DNA of 64,000 bases from Vibrio syngnathi (GTDB taxonomy: Bacteria; Pseudomonadota; Gammaproteobacteria; Enterobacterales; Vibrionaceae). The position numbers and the translations under genes are program-made. This document shows positions 56,334-64,000 of this stretch, in pieces. Position 1 is the stretch's first letter, and each line of letters begins with the position of its first letter. The notes below the pieces were generated by a model that saw only the letters and a program-made list of their open reading frames with translations, did no database searches and was not told the origin of the DNA. The stretch lies in the NCBI RefSeq assembly GCF_002119525.1, contig NZ_CP017917.1, forward strand, positions 1,426,001 through 1,490,000. Direction: 5' to 3'.

Positions 56334-58874
56334 ATGATTCGTATAAACACCTGTGCTGCGAGTATTGCTCTAGCGCTATCTGGTACAGCATTGGCCGCGC
56401 CAACAGCACCTAGCATTGATATGTACGGTTCCAACAACCTACAGTTTTCTAAAATTGAACTCGCGATGGAAACCACCTCTGGCTACAACCAGATGGTTAA
56501 ATATCACGATAAAGCAAAAGTCGACGTTAAGTTCAACCAATGGAGCGGAACGTCAGGAAACACGTACAACATCTACTTTGATGGCGTTAAAGTAGCGACG
56601 GGCCCAATTACTGGCAGCCAAACCACGGCTTCATTCGAATACGGCCAAGGCGGCTTATTCGATATGGAAATTGAAGCGTGTGATGAAACAGGCTGTGCCA
56701 AGAGTGCACCCGCTCAGATCACCATCGCTGATACCGATGGATCACACCTAGCGCCACTTGCGATGAACGTGGACCCGAACAACAAGTCATACAACACAGA
56801 CCCAAACACGGTAGTAGGTACTTACTTTGTTGAGTGGGGTATCTATGGCCGTGATTACACAGTCGATAACCTACCTGCTGACAATTTGACCCATATCCTT
56901 TATGGCTTCATCCCAATTTGTGGTCCTAACGAATCAGTGAAATCAGTGGGCGGCAACAGTTACAACGCACTCATGACAGCATGTCAGGGCGTTAACGATT
57001 ACGAAGTGGTGATTCACGACCCTTGGGCGGCTTTCCAAAAGAGCTTCCCGCAAGCGGGTCATGAATACAGCTCCCCTATCAAGGGCAACTACGCAATGAT
57101 GATGGCGCTAAAACAGCGTAACCCTGATTTGAAGATCATCCCATCGATTGGTGGTTGGACGCTGTCTGACCCATTCTTCGACTTCACAACCAAAGCTAAC
57201 CGAGACACCTTCATTGCATCGGTTAAGAAATTCCTTAACACGTGGAAATTCTACGATGGTGTAGATATTGACTGGGAGTTCCCTGGTGGAGGCGGTGCGG
57301 CGCCAGACCTTGGTGACCCTGTGAATGATGGCCCAGCTTACATTGCACTGATGGCAGAGCTTCGCACGATGCTTGATCAACTAGAAGCGGAAAACGGTCG
57401 TACTTACGAGCTAACATCAGCGATCGGTGTTGGTCACGATAAGATTGAAGACGTGAACTACGGCGAGGCTATCCAGTACATGGATTACATCTTTGCAATG
57501 ACTTACGACTTCTACGGCGGTTGGAATAACGTTTTAGGTCACCAAACAGCACTCAACTGCGGTAACTTCATGCGCCCTGGTCAATGTGATGGCACAGGCC
57601 TTGATGAAAATGGCGAACAGTACACAGGCCCAGCCTACACTACAGACAACGGCATCCAATTGCTTCTTGCGCAAGGCGTTCCAGCGAACAAACTTGTGGT
57701 TGGTACAGCAATGTACGGTCGTGGTTGGGAGGGCGTATTACCGTCATCACTTTCAGATCCTAGCGATCCAATGACAGGCGTGGGTAATGGCAAACTAACC
57801 GGCAGCTCTGCGCAAGGCGTATGGGAAGATGGCGTTATTGACTACAAAGGCATAAAAGCGAACATGCTTGGTGCAAACAACCAAGGCATCAACGGCTTTG
57901 AATATGGCTACGACGAAATGGCAGAAGCGCCTTACGTTTGGAACCGTACTTCGGGCAAGCTGATCACATTTGATGATGACCGCTCAGTAAAAGCAAAAGG
58001 TGCATACGTTCGTAGCCTTGGCCTTGCGGGTTTATTCTCTTGGGAAATTGATGCGGATAACGGCGATATCCTGAATGCGATGCATGAAGGTCTAGCAGGT
58101 GGAACTACTGACCCTGTAAACCGTAAACCAACCGCAGCTGCGGGCGCAGACCAATCGGTTGAAGGCCCAGCTTCTGTTTCTCTAGACGGTAGCGCTTCAA
58201 AAGACAGCGACGGCACGATTGCGAGCTATGCTTGGTCACAAGTAAGCGGAACGGCAGTAACTCTGGCCAACGCGAATGCGGCTGTTGCAAGCTTCGATGT
58301 GGTTGAAGTCGCTGAACAAGAAGTACTCACGTTCAGCCTAACGGTAACTGATAACGAAGGTGCTACTGCAACTGACACCGTTGTTGTAACGGTAACTCCT
58401 AAAGACACAGGCCCAGTCAATACAGCACCAGTTGCTGTGGTTACGGCTCCTTCTGAAGTGAATGCGGGTGATGTAGTCGTGATTGATGCTTCGGCTTCGA
58501 GCGATGCGGATCAAGACACGCTGACCTTCACGTGGGATGTACCTGCAGGTATTGATGCTACTGTTCAAGGCGCTTCAGTAAGCTTTGTCGCGGCAGGATA
58601 CACGCAAGACACGGTACTGAACTTCTCTGTGACAGTCAGTGATGGCACAGAAACATCAGTCGCGGCTACTTCAGTGAAAGTTCTTAAGAAAACCACAGGC
58701 GGTGGCACGTGCACTAACGCTTGGGATTCAAATGCGGTCTACACTGGCGGTGATCAAGTGACTCAAGGCGATAAGGTTTGGGAAGCGAAATGGTGGACAA
58801 CAGGTGAAGATCCAACAACGACTGGCCAATGGGGCGTGTGGAAAGAGATCGGCCCAGCAAACTGTGCTAACTAA
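56334..58874 (+). CDS. chiA: secreted GH18 chitinase A with PKD and CBM5/12 domains
   Basis: An 846-residue secreted chitinase. Signal peptide (CAASIALALSGTALAAP); ChiA N-terminal fibronectin-like domain to about residue 135; GH18 barrel with DGVDIDWEFPGG, catalytic E315 (the same number as Serratia ChiA), and a chitin-insertion region; two PKD-like repeats (about 590-790, NRKPTAAAGADQSV and NTAPVAVVTAPSEV); and a C-terminal chitin-binding CBM5/12 (CTNAWDSNAVYTGGDQVTQG). It cuts chitin outside the cell, probably exported by the type II system. Its leader is structured. A strong terminator follows. Confidence 0.95.
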   Translation: MIRINTCAASIALALSGTALAAPTAPSIDMYGSNNLQFSKIELAMETTSGYNQMVKYHDKAKVDVKFNQWSGTSGNTYNIYFDGVKVATGPITGSQTTASFEYGQGGLFDMEIEACDETGCAKSAPAQITIADTDGSHLAPLAMNVDPNNKSYNTDPNTVVGTYFVEWGIYGRDYTVDNLPADNLTHILYGFIPICGPNESVKSVGGNSYNALMTACQGVNDYEVVIHDPWAAFQKSFPQAGHEYSSPIKGNYAMMMALKQRNPDLKIIPSIGGWTLSDPFFDFTTKANRDTFIASVKKFLNTWKFYDGVDIDWEFPGGGGAAPDLGDPVNDGPAYIALMAELRTMLDQLEAENGRTYELTSAIGVGHDKIEDVNYGEAIQYMDYIFAMTYDFYGGWNNVLGHQTALNCGNFMRPGQCDGTGLDENGEQYTGPAYTTDNGIQLLLAQGVPANKLVVGTAMYGRGWEGVLPSSLSDPSDPMTGVGNGKLTGSSAQGVWEDGVIDYKGIKANMLGANNQGINGFEYGYDEMAEAPYVWNRTSGKLITFDDDRSVKAKGAYVRSLGLAGLFSWEIDADNGDILNAMHEGLAGGTTDPVNRKPTAAAGADQSVEGPASVSLDGSASKDSDGTIASYAWSQVSGTAVTLANANAAVASFDVVEVAEQEVLTFSLTVTDNEGATATDTVVVTVTPKDTGPVNTAPVAVVTAPSEVNAGDVVVIDASASSDADQDTLTFTWDVPAGIDATVQGASVSFVAAGYTQDTVLNFSVTVSDGTETSVAATSVKVLKKTTGGGTCTNAWDSNAVYTGGDQVTQGDKVWEAKWWTTGEDPTTTGQWGVWKEIGPANCAN

Positions 58875-58924
58875 AAATAGGGTTTTGATAAACGCTAACT
58901 AAGCGTCGACTAAACACCTAAAAG

Positions 58925-58961
58925 CAAAGGCCAACCAGATAATGTCTGGTTGGCCTTTTTA
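58925..58961 (+). terminator. intrinsic terminator after chiA
   Basis: AAAGGCCAACCAGA and TCTGGTTGGCCTTTTT form a 14-bp stem with a 5-base loop and T run. Confidence 0.94.
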
Positions 58962-59007
58962 GAGTTTGTTTTCTTAATTGGCGTTCTACTTGCTTGATTC
59001 GTTAAAC

Positions 59008-59856
59008 TTAGCCAATCAAGTTATCAAAACTCTCAAACACTTGCGGGCACTTCATCACTCGTCCGTGGCCTTGACCTTGAGTCGCGATTAAGGTGACACG
59101 ATCCATTTCATTGGCAGCGCGCTGAGATACATCAAACTTAGTAAACTTGTCTTGTTCATCATGAACAATGATCGTTTGAGATTCACGAAGCGCCAGTTTT
59201 CCATAGGGATCAACAGACTGAATTGGGTAGTTAAACTGCTCTTCTACTTCTCCGACTACCGCTTCAAACAGCTTCATTGAATAACCAGAACGCGCAACGC
59301 TGCCAAATAGGTTTTCTAGATAATCCAATACAGGGGCAATCAACAATAATGGCTTATCTTCCAATTTAACGTGCTTGCACTCCAACGCAGAAGCGGTACC
59401 CATACTGTGACCGACCAAACCTGCCACTTCACCAACCGAATCTAGAACAGCTTCTAAACCATTCACAAACGCTGGGATATGACCATGTACGCCATCACTG
59501 CCACCATGAGCAGGATGATCGTAAGCCAAGGCCGTAAAACCTTTAGCAGCAATATGCTCCATCAGAGGGAAAAACTGACTCGCGGTACCAGACCAGCCAT
59601 GAGTCAGTACCCAGACGGGACCCGTACCTAAAGAGTAAGTTTTCAAAACACCATCACGGCCTTTGATTTCACTCTTGATAAGCCCTTGTGGATCCGCGTT
59701 TTTTTGCTCGGTACGCATCGGAGTGAGCAACAGTTTACGTGCCGTTTTCTTTGCGTGGCTCGGTGCTAAAATGTAGTGCAGATTCGTCGTAGCGCCAATT
59801 AGGCTGCGCTTGAAGCTGAACTTGTTCGATGTATTAAAATAGATTTTGTCACTCAT
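59008..59856 (-). CDS. alpha/beta hydrolase
   Basis: About 283 residues of the alpha/beta hydrolase fold. The oxyanion/entry segment is VWVLTHGWSGTASQF, the nucleophile elbow is GHSMGTASALE, a later Asp lies in IIVHDEQDKFTKFD, and the His in TQGQGHGRVMKCPQV. It is probably a cytoplasmic esterase or lipase-like enzyme; the substrate is unknown. I start at ATG 59856 with AAGGAA before it; the upstream in-frame ATG at 59880 has no ribosome site. Confidence 0.85.
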   Translation of the reverse strand: MSDKIYFNTSNKFSFKRSLIGATTNLHYILAPSHAKKTARKLLLTPMRTEQKNADPQGLIKSEIKGRDGVLKTYSLGTGPVWVLTHGWSGTASQFFPLMEHIAAKGFTALAYDHPAHGGSDGVHGHIPAFVNGLEAVLDSVGEVAGLVGHSMGTASALECKHVKLEDKPLLLIAPVLDYLENLFGSVARSGYSMKLFEAVVGEVEEQFNYPIQSVDPYGKLALRESQTIIVHDEQDKFTKFDVSQRAANEMDRVTLIATQGQGHGRVMKCPQVFESFDNLIG

Positions 59857-60048
59857 GACCGTTCCTTGTATCACCATCATTGTTGGCGGATCGAGCTCGG
59901 CCCTAAAATCGAACGACCGTGCTATTTGTTAGTATAAAAAATGGCGAAAGCGCTGTTTATGACTGCTTGCCGCCACTTCTCTAAAATTTTCTTGTAAACC
60001 TTACTTCAGCAATACTCACATGATTTGCGAGTTAACCTGCTGTATGTA

Positions 60049-60642
60049 TTAAACCGCCTTCCAGCTAGCGACCAAGCGCTCTACGCCACTCCAAAAATGG
60101 GTGTGGCTCGCTTGTTGCCCTCGTAACGAGTAGAACAAGTTCGCGCTCAAATAAAGCCCATACAATTCAAAGGTAGCCTGCTTCGGGTCTAAATCGGCTC
60201 TAAACTGTTTGCTCTCAACCGCTTTTGCTACCTGAATCGTCAAGTAATCAATCCACACTGAAATGGTTTTCTGCAGTGCTTTCTGAATCACAGAGGTTTC
60301 ACTGCCCGCATCTTTCCAAGCGTCAATAAACATGCAGCTGCCTTGGAACGAGTGGTTCCAGCCCAGCCAGTTATCGAGCAGTTGTTTAAGCTTGGCTTCA
60401 ATATCACCATCCCCCAGCTCTCGTGCGGGAATGATGACTCTTTCAGTGAATATGGCGTTGGAATACTCGAGTACAGAGAGTTGCAGGTTCTCTTTAGAGT
60501 TGAAGTGCGCAAACAAGCCACTCTTAGACATGCCACACTGCTTGGCTAACTCGCCAATCGTCAAACTCTCAAGTCCATTCTCACTCGCTAGCTCGAATGC
60601 ATGGCTCAAAATATACTCTTTGGTTATCTTTCCTTTGCTCAT
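60049..60642 (-). CDS. TetR/AcrR-family regulator
   Basis: A 197-residue TetR repressor: helix-turn-helix ITKEYILSHAFELASENGLESLTIGELAKQCGMSKSGLFAHFNSKENLQ, and a C-terminal TetR_C-like ligand domain. It is divergent from the AEC transporter gene, with 161 bp between starts, and likely represses it. Ligand unknown. Confidence 0.9.
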   Translation of the reverse strand: MSKGKITKEYILSHAFELASENGLESLTIGELAKQCGMSKSGLFAHFNSKENLQLSVLEYSNAIFTERVIIPARELGDGDIEAKLKQLLDNWLGWNHSFQGSCMFIDAWKDAGSETSVIQKALQKTISVWIDYLTIQVAKAVESKQFRADLDPKQATFELYGLYLSANLFYSLRGQQASHTHFWSGVERLVASWKAV

Positions 60643-60803
60643 TATTCACCAATAACAAATTTGATACACTATTTTTAGCACGTTCGTTCTTTTTTTCAAG
60701 ATTTTTTACTTAACCCTTGGTATTCATTTTGTCTTATCAAAGAATTGTGGAAAAATGCGACAGTATTCAAAGGAAATTGAAATCGACTAACAAAGGAAAA
60801 AAA
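60643..60803. promoter_or_regulatory. divergent promoter region, TetR/AEC transporter
   Basis: The gap has a GCACGTTCGTTC segment near 60679-60690 close to the TetR start, a possible operator half, but no clear palindrome. Confidence 0.3.
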
Positions 60804-61760
60804 ATGAACACACTTTGGGAACAGTTTGCGTTTTCGGCGTCAGTAACAGGCCCTATCTGTTTAATGCTGTTTCTTGGTGTGATGCTTAAGCGGATCGGCT
60901 TAATCAATGACAATTTCATTGATGTCGCGTCTAAGGTGGTATTTCAAGTCACCCTACCCGCGATGCTATTTCTGAGTATTGTTCAGTCTAACCACGACTT
61001 TGCAGCCAGTAGCGCGCTAGTTGCCTTTGGCGTCATCGCTAACTTTGTCTTTTTCTTGTTCACGATTTTCTCAACCAAATTAGTATTCAAAGGTTCGAAA
61101 GATCAAGGTGTGATTGTCCAAGGTGGATTCCGCGCTAATACCGCGATCATCGGCCTCGCCTATGTGGCTAATATCTATGGTAACCAAGGTGTGGCACTGG
61201 CTGCTATCTATGTCGCATCCCTAACCGTGCTATATAACATTCAAGCCGTGATTGCACTGACACCAAAAGGCGAAGACACTGGCGCGAAAGCGGTTAAAGT
61301 GATCGCAAAGTCGATAACCAAAAACCCGTTGATCATCGCTATTTTCTTAGCGGTTATCTTCTATGCGCTTTCGATTCCTATCCCCAAAATGGTCACTGAC
61401 GCTGGTCAATACTTTGCCAACATGACATTACCTTTGGCCCTGCTGTGCACCGGTGGCTCGCTAGATATCAGCTCACTCAAACAAGAAAAGTTATCGACGT
61501 GGTTCGCCTCTAGCTACAAGTTAATCGCCTCACCTTTACTGACTACACTGGCTGGTTGGTACTTAGGGTTTGAAGGGCTCGATCTCGGGCTTATCTTCTT
61601 GATGAGCGCAGCTCCGACCGCTGCTGCTAGCTATGTTATGGCACGTGCAATGGGTGGAAACTCCACATTGGCTGCCAATATTATCGCGTTAACCACTGTC
61701 GTTTCACTTATCACTTGCACCCTTGGTATATTTGCACTGACTGCAATGGATTTAATATAG
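60804..61760 (+). CDS. AEC-family transporter (auxin efflux carrier/malonate type)
   Basis: About 318 residues with ten predicted membrane segments and the AEC pattern (GPICLMLFLGVMLKRIGLIND; RANTAIIGLAYVANIYG; FANMTLPLALLCTGGSLD; SAAPTAAASYVMARAMGG). Such carriers export or import small organic acids such as malonate or malate; the substrate is unknown here. I start at ATG 60804 with AAAGGAAAA before it, not the longer frame from 60717. Probably regulated by the divergent TetR protein. Confidence 0.88.
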   Translation: MNTLWEQFAFSASVTGPICLMLFLGVMLKRIGLINDNFIDVASKVVFQVTLPAMLFLSIVQSNHDFAASSALVAFGVIANFVFFLFTIFSTKLVFKGSKDQGVIVQGGFRANTAIIGLAYVANIYGNQGVALAAIYVASLTVLYNIQAVIALTPKGEDTGAKAVKVIAKSITKNPLIIAIFLAVIFYALSIPIPKMVTDAGQYFANMTLPLALLCTGGSLDISSLKQEKLSTWFASSYKLIASPLLTTLAGWYLGFEGLDLGLIFLMSAAPTAAASYVMARAMGGNSTLAANIIALTTVVSLITCTLGIFALTAMDLI

Positions 61761-61794
61761 CTGCGACAGGCTTCAAAAAATCAATATAAGCCTT

Positions 61795-61820
61795 AAATCA
61801 AAGGCCTCCACCTTTGATTT
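61795..61820. terminator. stem-loop between AEC and acyltransferase genes
   Basis: AAATCAAAGG and CCTTTGATTT pair around CCTCCA. The T run is weak, so it is a possible terminator. Confidence 0.5.
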
Positions 61821-61882
61821 AGGACTAACGGATTCCACATAAAGACTGTTAGATTTTACGAAATTTTTCTTAGAGATCTGAT

Positions 61883-62923
61883 ATGTCTTCCGTTCAAAAT
61901 ATGCCTTCACAACGCATCGCCAGTATAGAGTTAGGTCGAGTGATGGCTATCTTGGCGATCATTGGCTTACACGGCCAGATGGCCCTTACTTATTGGCAAA
62001 TAGATGAAGTGCCTTGGATCGGTTATGTGCTCAACCAAGCCGCTCGTTTTGCGGTACCTCTGTTCTTCCTGATTTCTGGTTACCTTATTCAGCCCAAGTT
62101 GGCTGCATCGCCATGGGAAACCGTCCTGAACTACTCTAAACCACTGCTTAAAGTTTGGTTGGCATGGAGCATCATTTGCTTAGTGATGCCATTCAATCTC
62201 GCGAAGGTAGGAGAGTTTGGCTATCTAGGTGAACGTGAAGGCTATTGGGGTTTCTTAATGAGCACTCCTCTTAACTCATTCTTAGAGGGAGGTCTGGTGC
62301 ATTTGTGGTTCATTCCAGCCCTTGTTTGCGCAGTGTTGATCATCGCTTTATTGATTGATTTGAAACTCAACAAACTGTTATTACCGATCGCTATTGCACT
62401 CTATGGCTATGGTGTTTTGGCAGGAAGCTACGCAACGCTGACCGGATTAGAAGCACCCTTCTTCACGCGTAACGGCCCGTTCTTTGGCACATTAATGGTG
62501 ACCTTAGGTTTCCTTATTCGTCAGAATCAATGGAAGGTGTCATCAACTAAAGCGTTGGGGTTATTAGCGTTAGGCATGTTGATTCACTTTGCTGAGGCGG
62601 CATGGTTAACTCGGTTTGATATCGCCTTTAATATTCACGATTTCTTATTTGGTACGGCTTTGTGGGGGATTGGTGTGTTCATGTGGCTTTTAGCTAATCC
62701 AAACATGGGTAACTACGCTTGGGTTCGTGCCATTTCAAATCGTATGCTGGGTATCTACGTCAGCCATTTGCTGATCATTATCGTGTTGTTCAATGTCTGT
62801 GGAATATTGGGCATCACTGAACTCGCTAAAGATATCACCGTGTTCTTCGGCACCTTTATCCTCAGTTTTATATTGATCGCTGGTATAGAAAAAACGCCAC
62901 TGCGACACTGGTTACTTCGTTAG
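61883..62923 (+). CDS. membrane acyltransferase, family 3 (OafA/YrhL-like)
   Basis: A 346-residue membrane acyltransferase with about ten segments. Family marks are the N-terminal SIELGRVMAILAIIGLHGQMA, with the conserved His region, AVPLFFLISGYLIQP, HLWFIPALVCAVLI, and ISNRMLGIYVSHLL. It would add acetyl or another acyl group to a sugar, glycan or other envelope molecule. Target unknown. A GAG ribosome site precedes the ATG. It is separate from the AEC gene by a stem-loop. Confidence 0.85.
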   Translation: MSSVQNMPSQRIASIELGRVMAILAIIGLHGQMALTYWQIDEVPWIGYVLNQAARFAVPLFFLISGYLIQPKLAASPWETVLNYSKPLLKVWLAWSIICLVMPFNLAKVGEFGYLGEREGYWGFLMSTPLNSFLEGGLVHLWFIPALVCAVLIIALLIDLKLNKLLLPIAIALYGYGVLAGSYATLTGLEAPFFTRNGPFFGTLMVTLGFLIRQNQWKVSSTKALGLLALGMLIHFAEAAWLTRFDIAFNIHDFLFGTALWGIGVFMWLLANPNMGNYAWVRAISNRMLGIYVSHLLIIIVLFNVCGILGITELAKDITVFFGTFILSFILIAGIEKTPLRHWLLR

Positions 62924-63019
62924 TACTCATCTAGCTAACGACGCATTACAGGCCTTGTGACAAACCTCTGTCTGTAATTTTCCTTGCTACAACATTCTTT
63001 TGTGTAACGAGGTTCGCCT

Positions 63020-63053
63020 TGCCAGTGAAAGCACTAACTCGCTTTCACTGGCA
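63020..63053. terminator. 13-bp stem-loop between convergent genes
   Basis: TGCCAGTGAAAGC and GCTTTCACTGGCA are perfect complements around an 8-base loop. It lies between the convergent acyltransferase and AraC genes; T run weak. Confidence 0.6.
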
Positions 63054-63081
63054 GCCTTAAGCTTCAACATGCCTTTTCCAC

Positions 63082-63921
63082 TTATGCGTTACTCTCTTTT
63101 AACCACTGACGTGGAGACACACCCGATACATGCTGAAATGCGCGTGAAAAACCTGAATAACTGCTGTAACCCACTTCATCAGCGACCCAGTTGATGGGCT
63201 TATTTTGCAGTAGCAGAGATTGAGCTACGGAAACGCGCCACTTTTGCACGTAATCTCCCGGTGTTTCACCCACTTCACGCTTGAACGCCTCAATAAATTG
63301 AGTACGAGACATCGCTGCCAGTGACGCCATTTCTACAACCGAAAAGTGACGAGCAGGCAACCGGTGAATGGCCGTCACTACAGGAGCAAGCCTTGGGTGT
63401 GCAAGAGCAGAGAAAACGCCGCTATCGATCTTCTGTTGTTCAATGAGATGACGGAAAATTAAAGCCATCAATGCATCACTCAATCTATCCATTAGATATT
63501 GTTGCCCCGACGATTGTTGTCCTGAAGATTCTTGCCCCGACTCTCGAAATAGCACCTCAATCACGGGCATTAAGTTCGGTGCATCTTCAAACGGAATCAC
63601 TATCATGTCGGGCAGAGCCGATAATAAAGGATTCATCTGCCCTGAACGATACTCTACATTCGCACACACAAGCTCTGCGCCTTCTCCCACACCTTCAATT
63701 GCATGTGGTGTGCTATTCGGCAGATAAATAATACAGGGCTGAGAAAGCTGCCTGCATTCCGTATGAGCACCAGACAAGGTCAACTCCCCCGAGCTTAATA
63801 CATGAAGGTGCCCTTCTTTGCCTTGTTGCGCGTTAAATGACGACACCCCACACAGGTTTCCAGAATAGAAAACGCCAGTGCGTATCGAGAAGTGTTCCAT
63901 TAATTGTGACAGCAGATCCAT
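63082..63921 (-). CDS. AraC-family regulator with cupin-like sensor domain
   Basis: About 279 residues: an N-terminal AraC-binding/Cupin_6-like domain (MEHFSIRTGVFYSGNLCGVSSF; LHVLSSGELTLSG) and a C-terminal double helix-turn-helix (SVVEMASLAAMSRTQFIEAFKREVGETPGDYVQKW; VADEVGYSSYSGFSRAFQHVSG). The linker has a repeated SGQ(E/Q)S unit. I start at ATG 63921, just after GGAGG. It is leftward and convergent with the acyltransferase gene. Target genes are unknown and may lie outside the window. Confidence 0.9.
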   Translation of the reverse strand: MDLLSQLMEHFSIRTGVFYSGNLCGVSSFNAQQGKEGHLHVLSSGELTLSGAHTECRQLSQPCIIYLPNSTPHAIEGVGEGAELVCANVEYRSGQMNPLLSALPDMIVIPFEDAPNLMPVIEVLFRESGQESSGQQSSGQQYLMDRLSDALMALIFRHLIEQQKIDSGVFSALAHPRLAPVVTAIHRLPARHFSVVEMASLAAMSRTQFIEAFKREVGETPGDYVQKWRVSVAQSLLLQNKPINWVADEVGYSSYSGFSRAFQHVSGVSPRQWLKESNA

Positions 63922-64000
63922 GCACCCTCCGAACAATTCGCTTACTTTTAAGTTCTTTTGTCCCTTTATAGACCGGACAAGTGGGCTAAATTACTTCAAA

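Noticed and set aside
1..64000. CRISPR array, tRNA or rRNA genes, prophage genes.
   Set aside because: No spaced direct-repeat array, no cloverleaf-like or ribosomal RNA sequence, and no phage structural or integrase gene was seen by eye; a computed search could still find a small feature.

Overview
The window looks like a Vibrio chromosome, most likely the Splendidus clade and possibly chromosome 2. This is inferred from close UhpT/UhpC/UhpB/UhpA, PpnP, DUF2850 and TrhO relatives, a Serratia ChiA-type chitinase, Vibrio-like integron attC sites, and a moderately AT-rich genome with compact intrinsic terminators. No tRNA, rRNA, phage or transposase gene was seen.

Layout. 0-7.6 kb: end of an MFS gene, an APH-like kinase and a small GNAT (one leftward operon), a PilZ protein, a Lon-like AAA protease, and a small unknown protein with an orphan double ABC ATPase. 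7.7-10.2 kb: an accessory pocket with two gene-cassette-like units (a HEPN-type and a PIN-type protein, each ending at an attC-like site) and a 66-bp fragment of a diverged prolyl oligopeptidase gene. 10.2-26.7 kb: a beta-glucoside utilisation locus with two LacI regulators, a GH116 beta-glucosidase, an aldose epimerase, a GH94 phosphorylase, a GH1 beta-glucosidase, a complete binding-protein ABC importer and a LamB-like porin. 27-36.6 kb: prolyl oligopeptidase, LysR regulator, and an L-/D-lactate locus (permease, LldD, FAD/Fe-S D-lactate dehydrogenase) with a 266-bp MITE-like element just before the last gene. 36.7-41.5 kb: AraC-type regulator, aminotransferase, tRNA hydroxylase TrhO and small genes. 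41.5-48 kb: manA, uhpC, uhpB, uhpA and uhpT, in which manA and uhpT share a matching upstream block with a CRP-like site and a 22-bp-spaced repeat. 48.4-56 kb: a secreted phosphatase-superfamily enzyme, DUF1840, diguanylate cyclase, pirin, PpnP and DUF2850. 56.3-64 kb: chitinase A with a structured leader, alpha/beta hydrolase, TetR, AEC transporter, acyltransferase 3 and a second AraC regulator.

How the genes fit together. The sugar locus would take beta-linked glucosides through the porin, capture them with the binding protein, import them by the ABC system, and split them by phosphorolysis (GH94) or hydrolysis (GH1, GH116), with the epimerase balancing anomers. The lactate genes feed electrons from both lactate isomers to the quinone pool. 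The uhp-manA block senses external hexose phosphate, imports it and sends mannose-6-phosphate into glycolysis. The least ordinary parts are the HEPN/PIN cassette pair, the displaced peptidase fragment at the far edge of the sugar locus, the shared manA/uhpT promoter block, and the two related copies of a non-coding mobile repeat. All motif positions and identity counts were made by eye and hand.
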